From Cephalotrichum gorgonifer (Eukaryota; Ascomycota; Sordariomycetes; Microascales; Microascaceae): 64,000 bases of DNA. The DNA lies in contig ONZQ02000003.1 of NCBI GenBank assembly GCA_900312665.1, positions 2,471,968 through 2,535,967 on the forward strand, in the 5' to 3' direction. A program made the position numbers and the translations under genes. Below, one piece after another: positions 1 to 10,739 of the stretch (within the stretch, counting starts at the first letter, position 1; each line of letters begins with the position of its first letter). Below the pieces are notes generated by a model. It was not told where the DNA came from. It ran no database searches and saw nothing but the letters and a program-made list of their open reading frames with translations.

Positions 1-1976
1 GAGACCCATATTAAACACGCCCCCCTTTCCCCTTCGTATCGTCTTCCCCGTCAGGAGGTTACAGGAATTGGGGTGGCAGGGGAACAAGGATGAGACGAGA
101 AGCCAGATCCATGAACGTGGAGAAAGGATATTATTATTCATCTGCTGGGGGAATGGGATGATGAGCAGGGGGGGGGGGATGGAATATGGAGTTCTTTTTA
201 TCTCCCGTGGATCCCGGTTCCATGGGAAAGGATTCACCTACCCTGGTCGTTTTGGCTGCTTTTCGCACGAGAGCTTTGACACAAAACGGGAATCGGGGCG
301 CACAGCTCGCGTCTCGCAATGGAGTGAGTGGGGAGACAGCGCATGGGCTGTTGTTCGTTGCGCCCGGCGGGCCGAGGGTTTTCTGGGTATTGCGAATCGT
401 AATTACTGGTATTTCCGAGCGCTCGCTTCTTCTGCCCATACTCGTATAGGCAAGTACAAGCAATCATAAGGAATTAGGAGGGCCGGGGCTCCCATCACCG
501 ACACGAACACGTTAGCGACGCAGCGCACCCCTTTTTCTCTCTCTCCTGTTCTATCTATCTGAGATGGTGTGATAGCAACCTAATGCTACCCGCTACCCGA
601 CGCTTAGCGAGGCGGGAGAGCCCAGATGTAGGTGTGTAAGTCGGGGGTCTGCAGCCGATGAGGGTCCTTATCTCATGGTGGGCTGGACTGGACTTGGACT
701 TGGCACTCCCCGCGCTCCTTGCCCCATATAAGAATGTCAGGTTAGTTTTCACCTTCACCGGCGGATCCTCACGGCCACGGGGAGCGATATAATACGGCAA
801 TCAGCGTCGCAGGCCGGTGTACGGTGTGGGCAAAGGTCTGCAGGTTAGGGAGCGGATTTGCCCAACCGATCGATCGTTTGCGTTTGCCCACCACACCACA
901 CCACAACTCCAATTCTGGGCCCGCCGTCGTCGTAAGCTTTTTTGGGGGGGTCTGGTATGATCGCTGGGTTCCGTGACACCACCACTTTTCCTTCCCCCTC
1001 TGGCCCCATCCCTTCCCTCCTCCCCCTCTCTCGAGTCAATGACACCCACACCTTCCCGGTGGCGTGAGAGGAGGGGTTGGCCAATAGCGATGCTCCGAGG
1101 GGGTATTTCAAGGTTGTCTTGGTTCCTGCTTGTTGCCCGTTCCGGTAGATGAGTGGCAGGTCCGGCAGGCTTGGTGCGTGCTACCTAGTTCGGATCCGCC
1201 GGGGTTGGTGGGGCGGCGTCGGGGGCCGGCGGTAGGACGTGGGGCAGTCATCGAGCTTCGTATGGGTGAAACTGGACCAGCCCCCTCCCGAAGCTGGGAT
1301 ATGGACGTTTGTTTGCTTGATTCGTTGCCTCCATTTCCCATTTCCATTGAACAAGGTGGATGTGGATGTGGAGGCGGAGCAGCTAAAGCGGAGAGGCAAC
1401 TACTCGTAATGCTAACTACATTCGTGCTGCAATGGATGGGATTATCAGCTATTATCGATCTCTTGTTGCGTCAGCACTGTGTGCCGAACTACCGGCCTGC
1501 CAGTAATAATACGACCTGTCCACGCAGTAGCATTGACTAATAGCCCACCTCTAGGCTCTATTTCGCGGTAGCGAGATTTCCACTCACCGGTATATTACCA
1601 ACGCTGTCACGCGCAACCAAAACCCAATTCACACTGTCATCCCCTCTACCGACCAGACCCACTTCATTGTTCGGTCTGGGAAAATTGTAACACGGCACAC
1701 CCAATCCAATCACAGAAATCAGCCCACCCCATCCGAAGCTCTCCTCGCCCAAACCACCACCGAGACCAGCACGGACAAAACATCTGTTTCCACGTCTTTC
1801 CCATTCCGGACCTCGACCCCGCGGAGGAGAAACGACAGACAGACGTCCAGAGCACGCCGGAACCCGAAACCTGACACGCGCCCCGAAACCCTCCGGCCAT
1901 CCGAGCCCAAATCCTCGTCCCCCCGGACCTGAGCTCGCATTCCGCACCGAACAGCCCTCCCTTCCCCCCCAACAAT
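1..1976. other. no gene recognised; includes COX16 upstream region
   Basis: I see no open frame with family resemblance or spliced coding structure on either strand. Short frames up to about 145 codons occur on both strands and look like chance frames in a GC-rich background. The last 200 bases are pyrimidine-rich and probably hold the COX16 promoter and 5' leader. Confidence 0.5.
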
Positions 1977-2420
1977 ATGGCCGTCTTCCCCTCCAAGAAG
2001 TTCCAGTCCACGGCCGACCTCAATTCCGCGGGCGCCCGCTACCGCTCCGCCATCGCCCGCCGGCCCTTCCTCTTCTTCGGCCTCCCCTTCCTGGCCACCA
2101 TCGTCGCGGGGTCCTTCGTCCTCACACCCGCCACAGCCATCCGCTACGAGAAGCACGACCGGAAGGTGAAGCAGCTGAGCAAGGAGCAGGAGCTCGATGT
2201 CAGGAAGAACCCGAGGAAGGTGGACTGGAGGGAGGAGTATCAGGTTGGTTTTTCATTCCTTGGTTGTCTTTGGAGGAGGGAGGGGTCATGTGTGGAAGGG
2301 TTTGAACGTATGCTAATGCGGTGGTTTTTTTTTCAGAGGCTGAGGGCCGACAAGGACCTGGACGACTGGCAGCAGAAACGAGTCGAGCGGCTCCCCGGTG
2401 AGCCCGATGGGAAGATGTAG
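1977..2420 (+). CDS. cox16: cytochrome c oxidase assembly protein COX16
   Basis: Mitochondrial inner-membrane assembly factor for cytochrome c oxidase; the known role of the family is in maturation of the Cox1/Cox2 module. Two exons, 1977-2243 and 2337-2420, give 116 aa, the usual Cox16 length. The 93-nt intron (2244-2336) is in frame and stop-free, so an unspliced reading also stays open, but only splicing joins the conserved WREEYQ and RLRADKDLDDW blocks. One hydrophobic segment at about residues 30-52 follows a short basic N-terminus. The family hallmark after the membrane segment, a YEKHDRKVKQ-like block, is present at about 56-65. The ATG sits in a good fungal context. Identity is assigned from remembered family sequence, not from a search. 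Confidence 0.93.
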   Translation: MAVFPSKKFQSTADLNSAGARYRSAIARRPFLFFGLPFLATIVAGSFVLTPATAIRYEKHDRKVKQLSKEQELDVRKNPRKVDWREEYQVGFSFLGCLWRREGSCVEGFERMLMRWFFFQRLRADKDLDDWQQKRVERLPGEPDGKM

Positions 2421-4021
2421 TTGTCTATGTGACTGGGAAGCAAAACGGCACCATTCTCCCGAATGGAGTGCAAGGACCATTTCTCTAAGAGTCGAGCCGA
2501 GCACCCTTCGGTTACCTGGGGGGTTTGCGGGTTTGCTTATGCCCCAGAGCTTCAACTCACGGAAACAACACCCGGGTTCCGACTCAGATGTCATCCGCAG
2601 ACAGCGAGCTGCTGGCTACCAGCCGTGGCGTGGCATCGGCGCGCACCGCATGAGCAGTGGGCTCTGATTCCTGGTCCTCTCTCCTCTCATCAAAGAGGAA
2701 TGGAGGAGCGGGCGTTAGGAGAAGGCGAGCCGGGACTAGGAGAGAGAGTTGAGTTGGGAGGAGTCGTGCCGGGCTCCGGCGACGGGGAGGCCGTTCGCCC
2801 TGCGATGGCGGGGCTTTAACTGGCGGGAGTCTCCAGGCTGCCTTCTCCTCGGTCGGCTCACCCTCAAACGGCTGTTCTATATCCGGCGGTTAAGCATGGG
2901 GTAATTACATGTATGATATGTATGATACGGGAGATATGGAGACGTACGGGGTGTACGATACGGGAACATACAGGATACTCCCCTCGCCGTGGGAGTAGTT
3001 CATCGTCTGTGCATAGGAGCGGATACCCTAATGATACTCGAAGATTATTACTTCACTCTGGTGAACAGATTGCAGATCCTGCTGTGTTTCACACCCTCTC
3101 ATCCCCCCGGCGGTCAAGCGGTCTCAGCCACGGTTATGGGAGCCGCTCATGAACAGTCCGAGCACCAGCTTCACCCCGAGGATAGCCGCTAGAGGATGTA
3201 GAACGCCAGATCTGCGGTGCTGCGGTTGGGAGTGCCCTCATGGTCTGGGGCGTGCCAGATCAGATCGGGAGATCGCCTGAGTAAGAGGTGGCGCCTACTT
3301 GTAAGAGTAGTGATATCCGGTCTGATGCACGCTAACAGTGTGCCACTTTCACTCTACGCAATGGAGTGAGCACCGCACGTCCAATGGGGCTCCTCCCCTC
3401 GCACGAGTACTACGTAGGATAAGGACGACTCCACAGGACGCGAAGCCAACCCTCCCTGGGGCTAAGAGAACAGACAATGCCTCTAGCTCTGGCCCAATCG
3501 ACCCACGCGCACCATCCCTAGCGCCCACTGCCCACTTGCACCTTGCCGAATCAGCCGTATGTCCGATATAGTGGCTGCGTGGCATGATATCTCTTATCAC
3601 AAAACTAACCACACTAGACTCCCCGCCCCCAGACTCCCTCACAGCCAGTCGCAGCAGAGCGCGAGGGCCCGGTAGGCCGGAAGCATCACGCCTCCTAATA
3701 AACTCCGCCCTGGCCCTCCGAGGCCTGCGTCCGCGTCTGGACGATTTTGGCGCTTGGACCGTGCCAAACACACTACCGTCGAAGCTAAACTCGAGGTGAA
3801 CGAACCGACTTTGTCGATCGCTGCCCTCCCCTATGCTTGGGGTGTTCTTGTGGCTTCAACCTTTGTTTCTTACTTTCCCTTTACCTTGTCTCTGAACGAG
3901 GCTGATTGGCCAGAGTACGACCGGGAGATGGGAGGGGGGCATTTGTGTGTGGTGTTAATATGTAGGAGTACACGCGTACTTTGTATACGCCACGGATCGA
4001 CGGAAGCCCTAGCACACTTAA

Positions 4022-4049
4022 GCTTTTCTCGGCGGCCGCCGAGAAAAGC
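4022..4049. repeat. 28-bp perfect palindrome
   Basis: Two 14-bp arms, each the exact reverse complement of the other, meet without a spacer; the centre is GGCGGCCGCC. It could form a cruciform or, if transcribed, a hairpin. No gene was recognised within 1.5 kb. Confidence 0.95.
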
Positions 4050-6880
4050 CGGACGGGGCGGGAGAGATAGATTTGCTTATCGCGGCTCGGGGTGGCTTTA
4101 CAACTACAGCGGGCGGCTCCTATCGGACCGTGACAGACCGACCGACTCGTACATGCACACACTCGCGCTCACAAGCCACAGTGAAGGCCGGCCCGAAGTG
4201 GCGTCTATGTTGCAGAATCGACTCACCCTTTCCCCCACACGCCCTATCTCCTGTGGCACTGAGGCCGATTGTCCTCGGGCTGCCAAGACCGTTACTCGTA
4301 GGGCAACTGGTCGATGGGGGAGATACCGGTCGGACGAGGAAAAGAAAGGGCCCATAGTACTAAAGTTGGTAATTAGTAGCTGCTTCCCTATACCATTTTC
4401 GGAAGCTCCCGAGATAGTAGGGGGGATGTTCAATATAGATACAGCTTGAGCTCGGATGCTCTTTGCCGTGGCTGCTTACGAAAAAGGGAATGTATGACCA
4501 AGGAGGTGTAGTCGGAAGTCGGCGCGAATTGTGGCGATATTTTGAGGGGTGTCTGGCGTGTAAGTCGATTGGCGAAAGAGGGGAAGGACTATGGAGGGGG
4601 CTAGAGGTGATTGGGCTTGAACTTTCCTCTCCCTAGCTTGTCTCGTTGGATAAGGCCCCTTAACTTAATTCAGGATTAACCTTGGGACATTGAGTGATGG
4701 GGGTGGTGAAGCGGGCGATGGCACGACGGAGAGTTTATGGGAATGGTCTCAGAACGGGAGCTAGTCGAGTCGCGGACACTCACGCATGGCATGGCATGGG
4801 CAGGCTAGTCATGGTTGGAAACCAACAAACACTCCTCAGGACCTCTTATGATACTCCGCACTCATAGTCATCGCACGAGTAGAGGTCCACCTTCCCGCGT
4901 TAGGCGGTATTATAATACTAGGGGACGAGAAAGATGGAGGTGGGGGCGGCGAGTAAGATGGTTGACGCCGCGGGACCCGTGCTTCCCGATGAAAACCAGG
5001 GTTGAGTTGAGTACTGCAAGTGGTCATCAGACTAAGTATTTGCATCCCAGGTCGGCTAGTCTCGCAAATAGCGTGGGTGATGAGAGCGGAAAGATGGAGA
5101 AACACAAAAGCGGTCAAGCAAACAAGCAGAGTGCAGCATTCCTCAAAGTCAATCCTCACATCATAACGTTCACTAATACGTACTCCTGTGTACATGTATA
5201 CCCTTACTTGCACTTGTAACGAGTACTCTGTATTACTAGCTACCTGTACTTGGATACAAGTACTTGCCTGTCAGTGGGCCCCCAACGCACCCACTGCCTA
5301 CTGCAATACTCGTACTAGTAGCATTTTCGTACCTGCAGCTGCATGAGCATTAGCACGATGAGCATTCAGTCATTTTCGTCTCGATGCATATTGCTGACAT
5401 TCCATTTGCGGGGTTTAAGATTGCTCTGTGTAAGACATGCGTGTACATGACGGTAGCGTGTCTGTTCGCCTATTGACATCCAGGCGATCTCTTTCCCCGC
5501 CCCTGAGACGACGAGACATTTGTCTTAAAGAATCGTATATAGTGGTGGTGCTACTTGTTGCTGTTGTGTTCCTGCGAGACAGGAACCATGTTGCAGCATC
5601 TCTTGGCGTTTCCCCCCCTTCACAAACCCATCGGATGGGCGCCTGTATACCATTTGTGTAACTATTATTAATATATCACATCACGAAGTTTTAGTGTTCC
5701 ACGAAACGAGATCTATGAGTACCCAATCTGCCGGGAACAGGAACTGGTCCCGTGCTACCCTCGGTCCAGCTGTGATTCACCGCCGCAAGGTCATCCAGCA
5801 TCGTCATCACAATCATCTCATCACAAACGGGACTCAGTCACTCCTCCCCCCTGGTCCTTCCCCTGGTCCTTCCCCAGTCACGATCAACGGCCACCCCAGC
5901 GCTCTGGTTCAACAGGGGGTAGCATTACCCAGAAGTCCGGTACAGAGTTCAGCCACCACCGAAGCACGGGACCAACAAGACTCCAATATTCCCAAACATA
6001 TATCATGATTTTAATCTCCACAATTCTCCTCCCCTGTACTGCGCGGAGAAGCCCGGTCCGATCTGGACCCCTGCAAACGAAGGGGAGAAGCAAAGACGAG
6101 GGGGGGGGCCGCGGCCGAATGTCAATGTTTCCCTCTTCCATTGCTTTTTCTTTTTGGGGGCAAAGTGCCTGCAGGGAATATGCAGATGCAGGAACCTCAC
6201 TCTCGTCCCCCCCGCCGCCCCAATATGCAGGTAGGTAAGGGCTGAGTCGCCCTTTGCTTCTTCCTCCGCTCACCCTTTCTTTTTTCCGTTCTTTTCTTTA
6301 TTTTTGTTCCCTTAGCGAAATAACTCGCGCAAGTATTCCGTTCGTGATAATCGGGATGATGCTCGCTCCTCCCCGGGCTTGCAGGGCACGAAGTGTCTGT
6401 GTGACCAATTCATCTTCATCGAATTTCCGTGGCGTCTTGGGGGCGTTTCCCCCCCGCGCCGCTCGCTTCCTCTCCTTCCAGCTAAGGAGTACGTGTAATA
6501 TTTGTGAGACTTGTGATGGTATCATTGATCTAGGAAAGGTACTTGGAGAGGGGGTGGCGAGTGATTCATGATGGTGGCCATCGGGTTTAAGGGTCGGGAA
6601 CGGCGGGTCCGTATACGCATGCGGAAGAGACAGGTCGTCGTATTTTGGACGAATCCTACCCCGGCTTTCTTGGTCCCTTGCATAATACCCATAGGCCCTG
6701 ATCGGCTGATCAAGCTTACGTAGTTTACTGGGCAGGGGCACGTCCCCACCCCTGACCAACACACGACCCAGAATCGTCATGACGGAGAGGAATGTATCAG
6801 TGGCAACGGATTAGCATCTCCGGTTTGGGAAAGCTCGGAAGTTTCCACCTTCGTATATCACTATCACCGAGCCTTGACAT

Positions 6881-6910
<30 letters not shown>
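6881..6910 (+). repeat. (CTGTGC)5 microsatellite
   Basis: Five perfect hexamer copies followed by a diverged sixth (CTGAAC). It lies in non-coding sequence. Confidence 0.95.
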
Positions 6911-6913
<3 letters not shown>

Positions 6914-9900
6914 AACCTGCAGGAACTGGCCGAATAACGGCCCGCGGGGCTCACCAGGCACACACCGCACCAGCTACTGGTATGTCGAGCCTTCGACCGG
7001 TCCTCGGTCCCGAGCGAACGACCGTGAAGAGCTGTGCCTTCATGAGGTACCCCGTAATAACCCCGCCCAGCCTAGCCCCGATTCGATGCACCGCGCAGTT
7101 ACTTGCACGATATAGAGGCGGTGAGGCTGGGGCCACCAGCCAGGGACCCAACCAGGCCGGCAGGGTTTCTCCGTTTGAACGCCTATCGTACGCGTAGAGA
7201 TCTGCACTATCCACCCGCCAAAAACGCCATGAGATACTTAATGCTAGGACACCTGGTGCACGTACCTGGCCAGGGAGGCGTGATTGGCTCTTCTGCCGAG
7301 CCGATACGGGCAAGGCGGCCTTAGACGCATGCACGGGCGAGCATTAGTCTCGTACTCGTATACTTGTACATACCTGTGGTTCACGCAATTCCATGCAATA
7401 TATACTTGTACCTTTCTCCATGCGTGATGTGATATTTACAGGTAGTACTCTGACCCAACTTCAGAGTACGAGTATACTTGTACTTGTGATAGGCGGGCGC
7501 CGATGAACGCCACGAAACCCTCCAGAGCCTCGTCTGCACCCGGAGTGAGCCCACTGGCGCCATCTCCGTGAGCTCACCTGTTTCGCGGCGTTTGCATCGG
7601 TGAGACCCGAACGGTGCAAAAGAAAAGAAGAAAAAAAATATTGAAAATAAAGCCCCCACGAACCGTAATTGCGGCGGCCAACCCCGCAGATAACCGTTCT
7701 CTCCCCTCTCCACAACTGAAGCCATCATGATGGGAGGGCAAAGAGTGGGGAGGGCTCGCTGGCTAGTCTGTGTGATGGGAAACGGGCTATGCTGTTCTCT
7801 CACGCACTGGCGAAACATAGGTAGCCCGTAGAGTTTACAAGGTGGTACGATGGATATACTACACAATCTTCTCTCCCCGCCGCGCTAATCGCAAGGTTCA
7901 TCAGTGAGCTGCTGAAACATCCTTGGTAGAAAGTCGCCGGCCTGGAATCGGCTTCTTGCCTGTTCGGGGTAGATTGGGCAGATCGTGTGTTGTTTGCTCT
8001 CCTTCCCGCCAAGGAACCGCGCCGAGACTCTGTGTTGCGGAGGACCACACCGGATCCGGGTTGCTAATCATATCACTAACATGTGGGTCCGTCAGGTGCG
8101 GAGCACCGCCGTCCCCCAGATAATACCAGGTACAAAGCAACAACCGGAACTGACTGGGATCCATGTTGTTGAGATGACGTACCTGTAGGTCGTACCCGTA
8201 ATGTTACCCCTACCCGAAAAAAAATTCCCCGTGTATTACCTCGATTTGTCAGGTTCGGAGATATGAGTGAGTTTCTTGGCCGTTGCTCCCGAAGTCAACC
8301 GTACCTCGCGGCTCGCGAAAAAGGCGAAAGAGCGATGATCGGACTTCAGCACTGCCTGATGCGGGCAGGAAAAGGTGTGACAAGCCACTTGTTTCCTGCC
8401 TATACGATGCTGGAACCTTGTATGTTCTAGAGAGGGAAAAAAAAAACACGCACAAAAGATGTCAGGAATACTGCGTGTTATGAATGCACACAAAACCCCT
8501 TGGTCGAGTGAGACCTGCACCTAGTTGAGACAAAAACATGGCATGGCCGGACTTGTAATACGATATGTCCTATTTCGAGAGGAGGGGGGGGTGCCGCGGA
8601 GGTGCACCGGTTTTTCCCTTTGTTTTTTCAGTGTGGGAGTAACATTATTAGTCGTACCTGCATAATAGCGGTATAGAGAATTGAACAATTTGGGTTAGGC
8701 GGTGCACCTGCAGCATTCCGCGCCTACCGTTTTTCGCCTCTCTCTCATTTCTTTTTTTTCTTTCCTATCAATTGGTTTTGTCTACCCGGAGTGGCCCGTT
8801 TTGCCCAGCCACCCGAGGCAAGGAAGGAAATAACAGTCCAGGCACCGGAATTACGCCGTCGTGGGCTGAGGAATTCCGTGCGCTCATAATACCCTTGGCG
8901 TCTTGATCTTGCGGGGTGCGCAAGAGCCTGCGTAATGATTGACACAGGGCCTGCCTTCCCACCCCGGTCGTTCGCCCGTTGAGGTTCGTACCTCGCTCAG
9001 CTGCTGTTGGTGTTCAACGGGGTCTGGTGGGCAGCATACCCCTGCAGTTAAACCCGCGCTAGCGCAGGTGTGTGTGGTACACTTCGCTTTTTCCTGGCGG
9101 GGCCAGCTGCGTCTCGGGGCAGGTGACCCCCTTCGGCCTTTGGAACGTGGCTTGGCAGACGACGACGAGGAGGGGTGGGGTGGGGGGAGCCTGGGAAGGA
9201 TCTACCTAGCCTTGGGAGAGCGGTGGAGAGGCAGGTACGATGGGTACCTGCTTCATGGTTCGGAGGTGGCGGGGTGGTTCATGCCCACCCACACCATACA
9301 TCAGTCACTTTGCTCACGAGTAATACATCGTACCATCTCCCGGTACGGAGTTAGTGTCATTCGTTGCCAAGAGGAGAAGAAGAAGTACACGAACGCCGGG
9401 CTGACCACTCACACCCACACCCCTGCACTTCAGATCTTAGCTCGTATGTACTTGTAATCCGGCCAGCGCAGACCATCCCATGTCCGAAAAAAGAAAGAAA
9501 GAAAGAAAAAAAAGAGGATCTAGGCACCCCCACCACCACCGTCGGCCGGGCTTAGCAAGGAAACGTTTCCTGGCACCACCACTTCCGGATTATATATCAA
9601 GAGCCGTCCCATCCGCCACCCAAACCAACCCTCCCTTTCTTGAAAGCCTTTGCTTCATTCAACCTGGATAACAACGGCACTTCCCAACCGGATAACTTAC
9701 TATTCACACTAACAGTCGGCTTCGGCGAGGATGCCATCTACGTCTCTAATACCACACACCCTATCCCTTCTAAGTCCAAGATAGCCAACCCGCCCTCGAG
9801 TTTGAACGCCCTTTCTCTCTCTCTCGGAAATATCCCACCAGAAGACTCACACACACACACAAACTACCGACGACCGAACTCGAGCAATCTAACTCAGTAA

Positions 9901-9914
9901 CATCACCCCCGCCA

Positions 9915-10739
9915 ATGTTTCTCAAGTGCAACAAGAAGCACACCGGCGCCGCCGCTACCACCACCACTACCACCACCACCATCACCATAACGGAACACAA
10001 GCCCACGATGGCCCGCAAGTTCCACCTCCGCAAGCCCAAGTCCCTCGACTCGGTCTCCAGCACCGACTCCATCTCCACCGCCGCATCCGACTCCATGCCC
10101 CGCACACCCCTCTCCCCGGCACCCAGCCGGCACACCCGCATCGTGGAGTTCGACCCTCTCAGCCTTCACCCCACTCACCCTCAGGCGCCGCCCCGGCTCG
10201 CGGACCGGGCGTTCCTCCGCGTCGGCGACGAGGCCAAGACCTTCCAGCCCTCGCAGCCGCACAGGGAGTTCCAGATGCCGCCTGTCGAGTCACCGAACAG
10301 CACCATCTACGAGAGGAGGGCGCCGCTCTCCGCGGGAGGGGCATCAGACTACTTCCCCATGCCCATGAGGGTGGACCTGCCGCAGCTGCAGAGGCCCACG
10401 CTCGCCAGGAGCCGCTGGTCCGACTCGACGACGCACACTCTCAGCTCCGAGGAGGAGGACGAGGACGACGATGAGGAGAGTGAGATTGAAGAGGAGCAGT
10501 TCGAGACCGCGACGGTCGCGACTGTGGAGAGGGCTCCCTTCGAGGTCCGCTACGAGGCGAGGGAGGACCTCGCGTATAAGCGCAACACGATGGCCGTGGC
10601 GAGGATGAGGCCGCGCGCTGAGGGGAACGCCATCGACAACTATGTCAAGAGGGGCGGATGGAAGAGGCGGGGCATCGTGTTCCAGAACGGGAACGAGGGA
10701 TGCCTCGTCGAGAGGCTCTCGTCGCAGACTGTCGGCTGA
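9915..10739 (+). CDS. conserved fungal hypothetical protein, low-complexity
   Basis: Single-exon frame of 274 aa; an alternative start at the next ATG (10008) would give 243 aa beginning MARKFHLRKPKS. The first 31 residues are mostly a Thr run encoded by an ACC/CAC tract, so the internal ATG is an equally credible start. The body is Ser/Pro-rich and probably disordered. An acidic run of Glu/Asp lies at about residues 177-195. The conserved-looking C-terminus is basic, with a KRGGWKRRGIVF block near residues 240-251. No enzymatic motif, signal peptide or membrane segment is visible. I assign it as a gene because the frame is long, GC-rich at third positions and ends in an ordered-looking block. 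The function is unknown. Confidence 0.62.
   Translation: MFLKCNKKHTGAAATTTTTTTTITITEHKPTMARKFHLRKPKSLDSVSSTDSISTAASDSMPRTPLSPAPSRHTRIVEFDPLSLHPTHPQAPPRLADRAFLRVGDEAKTFQPSQPHREFQMPPVESPNSTIYERRAPLSAGGASDYFPMPMRVDLPQLQRPTLARSRWSDSTTHTLSSEEEDEDDDEESEIEEEQFETATVATVERAPFEVRYEAREDLAYKRNTMAVARMRPRAEGNAIDNYVKRGGWKRRGIVFQNGNEGCLVERLSSQTVG

Larger units (their letters stand above)
2421..9914. other. 7.5-kb stretch without a supportable gene
   Basis: No spliced gene, RNA gene or transposon coding sequence could be supported on either strand. The longest frames (231 codons at 3754-4449 plus, 160 at 6298-6780 minus, 172 at 8939-9457 plus) have no family resemblance and a composition like that of chance frames. 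The stretch contains a 28-bp perfect palindrome (4022-4049), a hexanucleotide repeat (6881-6910), and many TACTTGTAC / TACGAGTA-type words, for example near 5200-5330 and 7345-7490. Homopolymer runs of A, T, G and C are common. Confidence 0.5.

Noticed and set aside
3754..4449. 231-codon plus-strand open frame
   Set aside because: No domain, no splice structure, mixed composition. It spans the 28-bp palindrome and looks like a chance frame.
6298..6780. 160-codon minus-strand open frame with a fairly ordered-looking C-terminus
   Set aside because: No family recognised and no supporting exon on either side; not strong enough to call.
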